NCBI RefSeq assembly: GCF_010093535.1
Contig: NW_022985237.1
Span: 43,301-104,280 of the forward strand
Source of the DNA: Lindgomyces ingoldianus
Lineage: Eukaryota; Ascomycota; Dothideomycetes; Pleosporales; Lindgomycetaceae
Length of the DNA stretch: 60,980 nucleotides
Direction: 5' to 3'
A program made the position numbers and the translations under genes. Of the stretch, positions 32,752 to 43,149 are shown one piece after another (the first letter of the stretch is position 1; each line of letters begins with the position of its first letter). The notes under the pieces are model-generated. The model saw nothing but the letters and a program-made list of their open reading frames with translations. It searched no databases and was not told the origin of the DNA.

Positions 32752-34290
32752 ATGGCTACGACGCCGCCATTATCGCCCTCGATTGCTGCCGTGAAGACAA
32801 CACGCGTGGAAGGCTGGATCCAACAGCTTTCCGAAGCGGCCTCAGCCCGGGCGAACGCTCTCTCCCCGCCGTCGACGCCTGAGAGCCGCCCATCGCCGAA
32901 GCGGAAGCGTGTGTCGTCCGCACCCGTAACCTCTACAATGTCAACACGTACCACCAGTCACAAGCGTCCCAGACGCGATACCGACACCGAAGTCCTACCT
33001 ACCCACAGTGTATCGGCGGCCGGAGCGGCCTCAAGTGCGAGCGCTCTCATACTCAATGAGAGGAACACCTTCAGTCCGCCTAGTAGCCAAGCCGGCACTA
33101 GAAGCCCTCGCCGAGCGAACAGCCCGTCCCGCGATAATGTCACTGTGCTGGCTTCCGCATCCCCTCCGACGATAACGGAACCGAGTTCAGGGCTGAAGAC
33201 ACCGCCGCCGCGAAGAGTAAGGGATGTCATGGAGCGACTAGAAGACGGCCTGGACAGCGGTTGGATACCGGGGTGGTTGCGGGAAACAATCGAGGAAGAC
33301 CGAGATTTTGGATACCAAAGGATTGAGCGCCATGCCTGGGACCAGAACACGGCGAGTAGCCCCTCGGATCTGGACGTTGGGGGCGAGGAGCGTGAAAGAC
33401 TCGCGTACGTGCTGCGTAAGGTGAAGAAGATCTGGCTGAATGCGAGATTATGCCAGTCAAGGGGCCGCGATGAGAACGCGTGGTGCATGGACGTGATCCG
33501 ACCGCTGGTGAAGCTCGCAATGAGGCTTGAAGGAAAGGAGAAATTCTGGCTTCAGAGCGTGTACGTAACCCTTTGCTTCACTTGCACTCAATGCTGATCT
33601 CTGAACAGGCAATCCCAGGTCATTACTACTGATCTCCTTTCCTCCGTCCCCGATGTCTCTGGAAAACCCCGCCTCCTTAATCGCAAAGCAGACTTCACAC
33701 TCTCATTCTCCCACATGCCATTCCCAGGTTTCGAAGACCTATACAACGGCCTGAGAACCGCGGGCAACCCCGTCGTGAGCCACATGGCCGACGCATTCAC
33801 GAAGACGACTGCCCTCTTCTCCTGCATAGAGGTCAAGCCTGCCAACGGCGATCACACAGAAGCTGAATACCAACTAAGCGTATGGATCGCAGCCAGCCTA
33901 CGGAAGAAGATGCAGCTCGCGCGGCGCGTAGGGCTGGTAGATAAGAGCGGCCTAGTAGAACCCTGCTTCGCTATCGTCGGACATGAGACACACGTTTATC
34001 TTGCGTACATGGCATCGGAAGAAAGGGATGTTGTGCATATCCTGGGACCAGAGGTTGGCTCGTTAGGTCTCTGCGAGACCAGGAGTGTGAGCGGCATCTT
34101 TAGGGCGCTAAGGCTTTGGCGGAATGTGATTAGGTATGGGAGGGATGAAGGGAATGAGGGATTTTGGGGTGGCTTCATGGGGGTGGTGTTGCAGAGACTT
34201 GCTGGAGACATTGATGAAGGGCATAGTGCCGCTCTTACTTCTGTGGCGCAGCCCTCAGACGAGGGCATATACATCCGGGCTTTACAGTAA
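32752..34290 (+). CDS. PD-(D/E)XK nuclease-like protein, 496 aa, one intron
   Basis: Exons are 32752-33560 and 33609-34290. The 48-nt intron starts GTACGT, has CTGAT as branch site and ends CAG. I chose ATG at 32752 (ATTATGGCT context) because the open frame extends upstream only to a TTG. Residues 1-150 are Ser/Pro/Arg-rich and probably disordered, with nuclear-localisation-like PKRKRV (49-54) and KRPRR (71-75). The C-terminal half fits the fungal PD-(D/E)XK nuclease-like domain: Asp298 in RKADFTLSF, then Glu344 and Lys346 in CIEVKP, followed by the helix EAEYQLSVWIAASLRKKMQL. A metal-dependent nuclease fold in the nucleus is inferred; substrate and role are unknown. These genes are usual in accessory regions of ascomycetes. 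No stops or RIP bias are seen, so it is the one gene here that looks intact. Confidence 0.85.
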
Positions 34291-34731
34291 ACCTGTTTCG
34301 AATCCTCCTAGAGGCCCATTCTAGTACCCGCGTATCCCTATTTGGTGCGATGATTTGACGCACGGTACGTCGATTAGTAAACCATGCCTCGCTTGCCACG
34401 GGCTCCATTTTAGTTCCCGCAGTGGGCCTGTTCCGGGCCCTTGGTTCCAAGATCGGGCTATTGCAAGGTTGGAGACGAAAAGGCTTTTGCCATACCTCAA
34501 GCTTCCCAGCGGCAGCCACGGCCACTCCAACCCCTCGTTGGATGTCCCACAAAATTTTAACGGTTCACATACAAGCTGTATAGGAAGGAAGTGGCCCCAT
34601 TTTAGATGCCATACAACCCCCTCCCATGAACGGGCTGTACCGCGCGCACAGGCCCACGAGTCTTGAATGCTCTTAAAATGCTGTTTTCTATGTAAAATAC
34701 ATACAAATAATTATTATATTAACACATTGTC
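34291..34731. other. 3' flank of the island, no gene seen
   Basis: GC content stays moderate to about 34670, then drops sharply at the Tc1-type element. Open frames on both strands here are short, overlap each other and resemble no protein. A polyadenylation region for the nuclease-like gene is expected but no clear AATAAA is present. Confidence 0.45.
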
Positions 34732-35766
34732 TCACCACTTTGTATGTCCCCCTTTAGCCTAGATAACTGCCTAACAGCGCTCCCTTATTAACTTTATGTA
34801 CTTATTGTAGTTACTAAAGGACAATTTCTTCTATTCTTTAAGGAGATACTGCCTTACCTTGTTATTAGTCTTTAGAAAACGCTTCCCTAGGCAGTATTTT
34901 AAGATCTGCCAGACGTTCTCAATAGGGTTAAGGTTAGGTGAGTTCGCTGGCTATGAGATCTTTGGGATACCTAGGGCCTGCTCAGCAGCTATTGTGGCCT
35001 TTGATGTATAGATAGATGCGTTATCCTCTATTAAGGTTAGCTCCTTGCCTGTGTACTCTGTGTACACGTCTTAAAAGGTCATAACTAGAGGCAGGATGTG
35101 CTTAATATATACTTCTAAGTTAATTAACTGCTTCTTATTTATACACTAGCTCTTCTTGTACACAACTAGAGGGCCCTTTATATCCCTTAATATCATTGCC
35201 CACACTATGCAGCTAGAGTAGCCCTTAAATCTAGCAACGCAGCAGGCAGGCAGGAAGCGCTCCTTAGCGCGCCTTGTCACCCACACTTCGCTAGGGCTAG
35301 CCTAGGCGCTTATATTGTCGCTCTAGCCTATACCAGCCTATTAATCGTCGCTCCAGTTAAGGTGCTTCTATGCCTACTAAACCTAGTCTGCCTTGTGTTG
35401 CTTAGTGAGGAAGGGTTTCTCTGTAGCCTTACAGCAATAATAAAGCTTCTTCTTAAAGGCCTTAATAAGCGTACGCTAATAGACTGTTATCCCTAGCTCT
35501 TAAGCTATCTCCTTTTAAGTTTTCTGTTGTTGCTTAGCGTTCTTAGTCGCATGCTGTACAAGGAGGATTTAGAATAGAGTAGATAGAATAGGAGACTGTC
35601 CCTTAGGCTTTGTAGGCGTCTTAGGCGTGCAGAGGCAGAGAGAGACTGTAGAAAGAGGTATCCTAAGTTTCTAAGAGATATCCTTTTGTTTCCAGCCTAT
35701 CTCGCGTAGGGTGTGGATCTGTATACGCTTCTTGTACGTTAGTTGTTAATTTAGTGTCTTTAGCAT
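34732..35766 (-). pseudogene. Tc1-type transposase (T1), full length with nonsense mutations
   Basis: 345 codons from ATG at 35766 to TGA at 34732-34734, in a single frame with about a dozen internal stops. N-terminal helix-turn-helix region: IHTLREIGWKQKDIS and PLSTVSLCL. The first catalytic-region text is FLTKQHKAD, with KHLNWSDD-like sequence and then VWVTRRAKERFLP near 35290. Next comes GYSSCIVWAMI near 35210. The C-terminal catalytic part reads LIEDNASIYTSKATI near 35035 and PNLNPIENVWQILKY near 34930, the usual Tc1 DD34E arrangement, and the end is KGGHTKW. Damage is moderate compared with the gypsy elements. Terminal inverted repeats could not be found by eye. Confidence 0.85.
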
Positions 35767-35914
35767 TATAGTGTATCTTGTTAGTGGAGTGAGCTAAACA
35801 AGGGACGTAAGTTTGTTAGAGAGCTGCTTACAAAATCTTGTAATTTATTCAGAATATTCTACGCACGGATGTCGGCTTGTGCACGCGGTACAGTTCGCTC
35901 ATGAGAGCCCCCTG
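35767..35914. other. Short region between the two Tc1-type elements
   Basis: 5' flank of transposase T1, then unmutated CpG-rich sequence around 35860-35915 that continues on the other side of T2 at 37289. This is the original target DNA of T2. Confidence 0.6.
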
Positions 35915-35916
35915 TA

Positions 35917-37286
35917 CAAGGGGGGCTCATGTACGGGTTGCCCCCCCCCCCCCCTGTCAACGCCACTTGGGGGCCAAATTTGACGCTGAATCTCTCGATT
36001 TAATGCTCTTGATTAAGGATTTAATTCTGCTAAGTGTGATTTCAATTATATAGAGAATTAAAGACCTTTTACCACTTTGTATGGCCTCCTCCTGCCTCTA
36101 TTACAGCCATGCAGCGCTCCCTCATGTTTGTTACATACTTTAGAAAGTCAGATAGATTAAGCTTAGCCTACTTCTCCTCTGCATATTAACGTACTTCTTT
36201 AGCAGTTTTTAGAAACCTCCTGCTAATGCAATACTTTAGGATCCTCCACACATTCTTAATTAGGTTTAAATTAGGTAAATTAGCTAGCTATACTATATAG
36301 AGGATCCTAAGCTTGTTGTGTAGAGCTTAAGTCCTCTATGCTGTATAAGATAAGGCTCTATCCTCTATTAAGATAGGCACTACAGCTACTAATTTATAGA
36401 CTTCTTTAAACCTATAAATTACAGGTACAATCTCCCTACAGTAGAGTTTACTGCAGATGTTACCCTAATCCTTCTCTATTACTACAAGAGGCCCTTTGCT
36501 GTAGCTTGTTATACAGGCCTATATCATGCACGCAGAATAACCTTAAAATTTAGGTACGCAACAGCTTAGTAGATACTTCTCCTCTACCTGGCGAGTTACG
36601 TACACCTTCCTAAAGCTCCTACAGGCAATTAAGCACTTATCTGTCCATATTACGCGTGCCTACTGCTAATTAGTCTAATCTTTATGCGTATAGGCCCACT
36701 GTAACTAATCCTAGCGGTGTTTCTCTGTAAGGAGAGGCTTCTTAGTAGCTACGCAGCAAAAGTATCTCTCCTTCTTAAACGCAGTAAAGAGCGTACGCTT
36801 ATAGGCCTCTATACCCTCAAGAGCAGCTATCTCAGTGAGGGGGAGTCTCCTGTAATATCCATTAATTGTCGCACGTTGTATTAAGCGCTGTCGCTTTAGG
36901 GTATTAAGGATAGGAGCTCTACCTTGCAGCTTTCAAGGCGTTTTAGGGTGATTAATTGTATATTGTACAGTTAATTAAGGTATCTGTAAAGAGGTGCTAA
37001 TACAGGTATATCCCCACCCTGCAAAGTTACGCAGCGTAAGGATTTCAACGCGCTGGCGATAGGATAGTTAATCACTAGTAGAGGAGGCAGGTGTAGCTAC
37101 GCGATCACGCGCTTAGGTTCAATTTGGCCGTACACAGTGGAGGGAGGGCATTGTAGACTTCGTAAAGTAGGTATGTTGATGAGGAGGAGGAGATCAGGGA
37201 GAAGGATTGTGAGATTCAGCGTCAAATTTGGCCCCCAAGTGGCGTTGACGGGGGGGGGGGGGCAACCCGTACATGAGCCCCCCTTG
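35917..37286 (-). mobile_element. Tc1-type DNA transposon T2 with long inverted repeats
   Basis: 1370 bp with nearly perfect inverted repeats of 78 bp (35917-35994) and 76 bp (37211-37286), starting CAAGGGGGGCTCATGTACGG. TA is duplicated outside at 35915-35916 and 37287-37288. The repeats contain a run of 14 C on the left and 13 G on the right, the main difference between them. The repeats keep their CpG sites although the interior is mutated. Confidence 0.93.
36069..37090 (-). pseudogene. Tc1-type transposase pseudogene of T2
   Basis: Reading back from TAA at 36069-36071, the end is GGGHTKW as in T1. Other landmarks: QRVEILTLRNFAGWGYT near 37045, LPLTEIAALEGIEAYKRTLF near 36810, VIWTDKCLIACR near 36640 (first catalytic Asp followed by Lys in place of Glu), GYSACMI near 36535, and LNLIKNVWRILKYC near 36240 where DLNPIENVW is expected. 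No ATG is left at the expected N-terminus, and stops are frequent. T2 and T1 are related but distinct families. Confidence 0.82.
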
Positions 37287-37288
37287 TA

Positions 37289-37705
37289 TTGCTGGCAGGT
37301 GCGGTTCGGCCGTCCTCCCTGCTAGCGTCACACAAGGTGTTCATCCGCCTCTCAAGAGAAGCAGATTCGGCCCAGTCGCATGCGAATCCGCGTTCAGCAT
37401 GTCAGCCGTATTGCGCCACATTGTGGGCTGTGCAGCCCACGCCTAACACACCCCAACTCACACCTCACCAAGCGTTTGATACAGCAGGGCATGGCAGCCT
37501 TGCCTTGCAGTGTAGCGCTCGCAGACGTAATACTTTGCTATAGCATAACGTCTAAGTGCTTCTACATGCTTGCTAACCTGCATAGCTAGGACTGATCTTT
37601 AACAAACAAGCGAGTCGCCCTGCTTGCGTCTTCAGCTAGGCTGCCACGTTTAAGCCCAGCCGAACCCACTCCTGCCGCTCGCACCTGTCCAGCTAATGCG
37701 AAACA
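37289..37705. promoter_or_regulatory. 5' flank of the NLR pseudogene, partly unmutated
   Basis: About 400 bases of GC-balanced sequence directly upstream of the NLR start codon, with no supportable gene. Overlapping open frames at 37289-37795 on both strands differ in frame and resemble no family. It is probably the former promoter and 5' leader, split from further upstream DNA by T2. Confidence 0.4.
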
Positions 37706-40496
37706 ATGCGGCTTTTGCGATGCAGCAATACTAGCGATTTCAGTCTCACTCTGTTTCCTGACGAGGCTGCCCCTCGCTATGCGATACTTTTGCATACCTG
37801 GGGAGCGGATACTAAGGAGGTCACCTTTAATGACCTAACAAATAGTACAGGCAAGGATAAGCCTGGCTATAAGAAGATCTAGTTCTGCGGAGAACAAGCT
37901 GCATAGGATGGTCTAGAATAGTTTTAGATAGACACCTGTTGCATTAACAAGACAAACAAGGCTAAACTGTCCTAGGCCATTAGATCTATGTTTTGCTGGT
38001 ACCAAAACGCGACTTAATGCTATGTCTTCTTAGCAGATGTTCCTAGGCCTCCTTCTAATAGTAACAAGAAAACGAATGCTAGGCCCTAGGAAGTAGATTT
38101 CTAGGAAAGCAGGTAGTTTACTTGTAGTTAGACGCTGCAAGAGCTTCTTGCTTTATGCTCTATTATGTTTTACTCTAGAGAACGCAAGCAACTTAGTAAT
38201 AAAAGCTTGCTTAGACAACTAATCTACAAAATAACAAGTATCCCCTAATTAGCACTTTAAGAAGGCCTGTTATCACAGTTTAGCGTTAATAAGCAATTGT
38301 TGTGGATAGGACACCGCTAGACTAAGCTTGCAGAAGATAAAGCGTATTCCCTATAGAGGGTATTTAGTGTTCACATAGCCCCCATCTACAGTAAAGGGGC
38401 GGCAACAGCGTTTAAACAGCTTATAAGCGAGAGTGACAAGCTAGAGAATTGTATCTAACATTTGCGTCTAACTAACCCCCGCGATGACAAGAAGCGAATT
38501 AAGAAAACTAATGGTAGACTGCTAAAGGACTTGTACTGTTAGATCCTTAAAAACTCTGAATTCTGACAATAGCACAGCGACCAGCAGAGCTAACTGCTGT
38601 AGATTAAGGGCAATGCTGGCAAGGGCAAGATAATGCTGCTCTGTAGCATTATTAACAAGCTAAACAAGTTAATTGCTAAGACAAATATTCTGTCCTACTT
38701 ATTTTGCCAGGCCACAAATGTACAAATTAACAACGCCACAGCCGTGCTACAAGGTCCGCTATACTTGTTTGTTAACTAGCAGCCATCTCTTGTCCCTTAT
38801 ATACAGAGGAAGTACAATTACGCAGGCAAAGCGCTCTTTAAGGATGCAAATGTCTAGTTTGCCTTGTCTAAGATCTTTATAAATATCTTGCAAGACCTAA
38901 GCTTTAGCTGCACGTATCTAATTATTAACGCGCTAGACAAGTGTGTAGTAGACCTGCTAAAGCAGCTTAACTTTATTGCCTAGCAGTCTTCTGCGCCGCC
39001 TTGTGTTAAGTGGATCGTCTCTAGCCGCAACTAGCCAGACATTAAAGAACAGCTTGCGAGAGCGGGACACAGGGTAAAGCTAAGCTTTAAACTAAACGCA
39101 GAGTCTGTCTCTACTGCTGTTAGCATCTTTATCTAGCAGAAGGTGCTTTAACTAGCGCAAGAAAAGAAGTACAATAGCAATACACAAGAGTTAGTGCAGC
39201 ACCACCTTTTCTTAAACGCAGATGGCACCTTCCTCTAGGTAGCATTAGTGTGTGAAGATCTTAAGAAAATACTGCAATATAAGGTGCTCGCGAAGCTAGG
39301 AGCGTTTCCCCCTGGGCTAAATTCTCTGTATAGTCAAACGCTAGACTAAATAAGCCACTCAGACGACGCAGACCTCTGCAAGCGGATACTAGCCTCGGTC
39401 GCGACTGTTTACTAACCTGTCACATTACAAGAGCTAGGATCGCTTATTAAGCAGCTTAAAGAGGTTGGGTGATATTAAGTCTTTGCAAGAGATTATTATC
39501 CTCTGCAGGTTGTTCCTTACAGTTTAGGACAGAACAGTCTATTTTGTACATTAATTAGCGAAGGACTTCTTACTTAAAAAGGTTCTAGAGAACATCTTTC
39601 CATCTGGCAGGGAAGAGTTCTACTACGCACTCTTTTCAAGATCGCTCTATATCATGTCTACAACGCTCTAACAAGATATGTGCAGACTAGGTGCGCTAGG
39701 ATATCTAGCCGAGCATATTGAGCCGCCAGACCCAGATCTACTAGCAGCGGCACGCTACCTATGCATCTACTGGATCGATCACTTCTGTGACGGGAATCCT
39801 AGCTCTTCTGCAGAGGATAAAATTAATCTGCAGGTCGAAGGCGCTGTTAACAGCTTTTTAAGACAGCAATATCTCTACTAGCTAGAGGCTCTTAGCATTT
39901 TCTAGAGCATATTAAAAGGAGTAGTGTTAATGGCGAAACTTAAGGTCCTTATGCAGATAAACTATACATTTGTGATGCTATAGAAAATGTACGCTAAGGT
40001 AGCCTAGGGAAGAACATATGCATCTGCGTTAAATAAACTAGTGAAAGATGCGCGCTGATTTATTGTGTCTCACAAGTAGGCAATAGAGAACTACCCTCTT
40101 CAGGCGTATGCTTCTGCACTCCTATTCAGCACCACTTAAAGCTTAATAAGAGGACTTTTTAAAAGCGAAGACCCAAAATGGATTGCAATACAGCCAGCTA
40201 TGGACGATACATGGAGCGCGTGCCTCTCGACGCTCGAGGGCCATAGCAGGGCCGTCACCTCAGCCGCCTTCTCGCCCGACTCGACACGGCTGGCGTCTGG
40301 CTCAGACGTTGGCAAAGTCAATCAAGGCATAGGCATAAGTTCGGATCGTATGTGGATAACCTACAATTCGGAGAACATCTTATGGCTACCATCAGAATAT
40401 CGGCAGTCATGTGTTACAGTATCTAAGAATATGATTGGTATTGGTACTAGCCATGGAAGGGTTTGGATATGTAATGTTGAGGGTAACAAGGGCTAG
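37706..40496 (+). pseudogene. HET-NACHT-WD40 NLR (STAND) gene, RIP-damaged and collapsed
   Basis: ATG at 37706 opens MRLLRCSNTSDFSLTLF, followed by the HET-domain start YAILLHTWG (about 37770), IDTCCINKTN (about 37927) and TLQELLALC (about 38135). A NACHT P-loop IKGNAGKGKI lies at 38603-38632 and a Walker B relic YLIINALDKC at about 38915-38944, with Asp/Glu changed to Asn/Lys. All of this is in one frame broken by TAG/TAA. One extra base near 39670 shifts the frame; the rest (CRLGALGYLAEHIEPPDPD at 39682 on) then runs to the TAG at 40496. A single WD40 repeat (LSTLEGHSRAVTSAAFSPDS, about 40230-40290) is followed directly by a C-terminal cap (GTSHGRVWIC). Family members control vegetative incompatibility or non-self sensing: the WD40 array senses, NACHT oligomerises, HET triggers death. 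This copy is dead. Confidence 0.88.
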
Positions 40497-40828
40497 GACC
40501 ATTTGAACTATTCTTATTTACTATCATATATTTATTATTCCCTTTGTTTCATAGAGGGCCGGGGATCAGCACGAATATAGAGCTTGCAAATTTGCCACAT
40601 CGAACCTTCGAGTACACCCAAGATCAACTGACCAAGATGTCCACGTGCAGAATTGTGGACAAGTATTTGCCACTTGAGATGGACGATCGCCTTGGATACA
40701 AGGGAGAGGCCTGAGCGGGCTGGAAATACGAGACGCATCTGAGCAGTCACCTGTGGCTTACAAATCTCTGTACTTTTCAAACAACACTGGTGACTCAGTA
40801 TCCTTCTTACACCTAAAATCTTACCAAT
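40497..40828 (+). other. Leader of the Tc1-type fragment, limits unclear
   Basis: An AT-rich 50 bases after the NLR stop changes near 40550 to unmutated sequence that leads without break into the transposase ATG at 40829. It is probably the 5' untranslated region and possibly an inverted repeat of that transposon. No matching repeat is present because the 3' half is missing. Confidence 0.4.
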
Positions 40829-41332
40829 ATGGCTCCAAAAACACCTCTTCGTCGCCTCAGTCATACTGAACGCGCCCGAATCCATGCCCTACGATACAAT
40901 GCTGGCTTAACTCTTCACGATATTGCTCGAGAGCTCGAAATCCCTCTATCCACAGTCCATCTCTGCACCCAGAGAGATCAGGTGACGCCGAAAAAGCCTC
41001 AAGGACAACGACCTCTGCTGAATACACCAATTCGGTGACGCCTTGTTGAGAACGCTACTGCCTCCCATATTCAGAGGAGGAAACCTTTTCAAGAGATAGC
41101 TCACGAGCTTGGGATTCAAGCTAGCAAGAAGGCACTAAAGCAGGCATTTGACAAAGAACGATACCATCGAAGAGTAGCTACTGAGAAGCCTCCGCTCACT
41201 GCTCAGCACATGAAGAATCGAGAATGGTGGGTCAAACTTGCACTCACCTGGTGCCAGCTAATCTGGAGCTGGATTGTATGGACTGACGAAGCTGCATTTC
41301 GATGTGGCCAAGGGCAGGTCTATGTGACTGGA
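40829..41332 (+). pseudogene. Tc1-type transposase, N-terminal fragment, almost unmutated
   Basis: ATG at 40829 (MAPKTPLRRLSHTERARIHA) begins a Tc1-type N-terminus with helix-turn-helix text LTLHDIARELEIPLSTVHLC. A single TGA at 41036-41038 (likely from CGA) interrupts it; the same frame then continues through PPLTAQHMKNREWW (about 41190) to IVWTDEAAFRCGQGQVYVT, the first catalytic Asp region. At 41333 the sequence changes abruptly to element E DNA, so the second and third catalytic residues are gone. No CpA-type damage is seen, unlike T1 and T2; it may be too short or too unique to have been recognised as a repeat. Confidence 0.85.
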
Positions 41333-42209
41333 CTACTGCTTATAGCAACAGATAATTATAACCCTATTAGTATTATTATAGTAGCTCTAGATATAGCGCT
41401 AGATATATTAGAAATGCATGCTAAATGTATTTATAAAATATACTTACTTCTTCTACTAGCAAGAAACGCTGCTAATAATACTTAGCTAGTACACTATAAG
41501 TAGTCTTACTTTAGAGCTAAGTAAGTAGGCGTTCTTAGTATAGAAACGCCTAATTTAATTTTTATTTATAAAAGACTAGTAAATCTAAGAAAGCGTAGCT
41601 ACATAGTAGTTATTATAAAATTAATAAAGCATTAAGCTTTATAAGAACTAGGCTGTAGTAGTAGGTTTAGTTCTAAATACATTTTAAATATATATAAAAT
41701 GTTTTTACTTACTAGGTGTTATGTTAGGTGTAACATAGTTAACTATCACTTTAACTAAATAATTAACAACGTCCTTTAAAGCATAATTAAAAAGAAAAGA
41801 GCAACTAATATATGTTTAAAATAAAATAAATATTATAGTTAGCTTATTAATCTAGTTATTAATAATAATAAAGTAGAAATAAAGGGCATAGCTATTATAT
41901 TAGACTATATTTTTTAACCTTGTAGATAGTTAATACTTAGATACATTAAAAGTTAATTTAGAATAGATATATAGCTATTTTTTAAATAGACTTACTGTAT
42001 ATTTAGCACTTTAAGATGCTTAGCTTAACAACACTATAGTATTTAAGTGCCTTTTAAGGTACTTTAACACTACGCACTAACCTTTCTAAAAGAGGCTTAT
42101 TAAAAGTATTAAGTAGAAGCTACTTATAAAACTGCTTCCTACACTTATCTAGAGCTGCGCAATAGTTTTTATAGGCTAAGTAGAGAGTTAATTTACTATT
42201 TAAGTCCTA
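41333..42209. mobile_element. Fragment of MULE-like element E (second copy, E2)
   Basis: About 877 bases align with 22224-23098 of element E in the same orientation, covering three introns and parts of exons of the minus-strand MULE-like gene, each with independent RIP changes. It starts at a sharp junction with the Tc1 fragment and is interrupted at 42209 by Copia-2. The continuation lies beyond the window if it exists. Confidence 0.85.
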
Positions 42210-42489
42210 TGTCCGTACGCAGCAGCAGCGTCACGGCCTGGATACGAGCGATCGCGCACAAGCAGGATCACGTATCTATGTCACATAATGCTCGTGCGCG
42301 AACCTCTGTGCGCGAACATCTAGATATCCCCCTTTTCCTTTGTACAGAGGAAAGATAAAAGTAATAAAACTAGAAACATATTACCTTTACCTTACTTACC
42401 TTATATGCTATACACACTGTACACTACTCTTACTCTTGCTACTTAAGTGCTTATACTATAAGTAGCTAGCTATTAGAGCCTATTTAACA
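42210..42489 (+). repeat. Copia-2 5' LTR (end estimated)
   Basis: Bases 42210-42470 match 48444-48691. The end is set at TATTTAACA (42489) as the first plausible CA terminus beyond the overlap, since the matching part of the right LTR is outside the window. The outer edge keeps CGTCACGG and GATCGCGC-type sequence. Confidence 0.65.
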
Positions 42490-43149
42490 CTAATTAGTAG
42501 TTAATTTAATTAACTATAAATTAGCAAAAGTAATAATAAAGTACCTACACTTTATAAAGTACTTTATTTTATTACTTATTCTCTAGGAAGAGTAATAACA
42601 GAGCACTTACGCTCTATAAGGTACTTTATTTAGTTACTTATTCTTTAGAATAGTAGATTAATTCTTTACATTATACAGCAAGCCCTGCTACTGTATAAAG
42701 TAAAGAGGAGATAGTGTAAAACACACACTAAAACTATTAAAGCTGCACAACCTAGCAGCTAGACAATAATAGCAGTACCTACGCAATCTACTGCACAAGT
42801 AATTAACTCTATACTTTATAAGGCACTTTATTTTATTACTTATTTTTTAAAAAGAGTAATAATAAAGCACTTACACTTTATAAAGTACTTTATTTAGTTA
42901 CTTATTTTTTAGGATAGTAGATTAATTTTTTGTATTATACAGCAAGCTCTGCTACTATACAAAGTAAAAAGAAGATAGTGTAAGGCGCACACTAAAGCTA
43001 TTAAAGCTGCATAACTTAGTAGCTAGATAATAGTAGTACCTGCGTAATCTACTAGAAAAGCAATTAACTATACTATTATAATAAAATTCTACTAGCAACT
43101 AACAACTTTACGTAATAATAAAAAGAATAAAGAATAATTTTTATTATAT

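Noticed and set aside
32958..34552. Minus-strand and alternative-frame open stretches across the nuclease-like gene
   Set aside because: They are shadows of a GC-rich coding region; only the plus frame shows a domain pattern and a proper intron.
34355..34666. 103-codon open frame after the nuclease-like gene
   Set aside because: Overlaps open frames on the other strand, has no recognisable pattern, and lies in the 3' flank.
37137..37795. Open frames between T2 and the NLR gene
   Set aside because: Partly inside the T2 inverted repeat and in mixed frames and strands; none resembles a protein.
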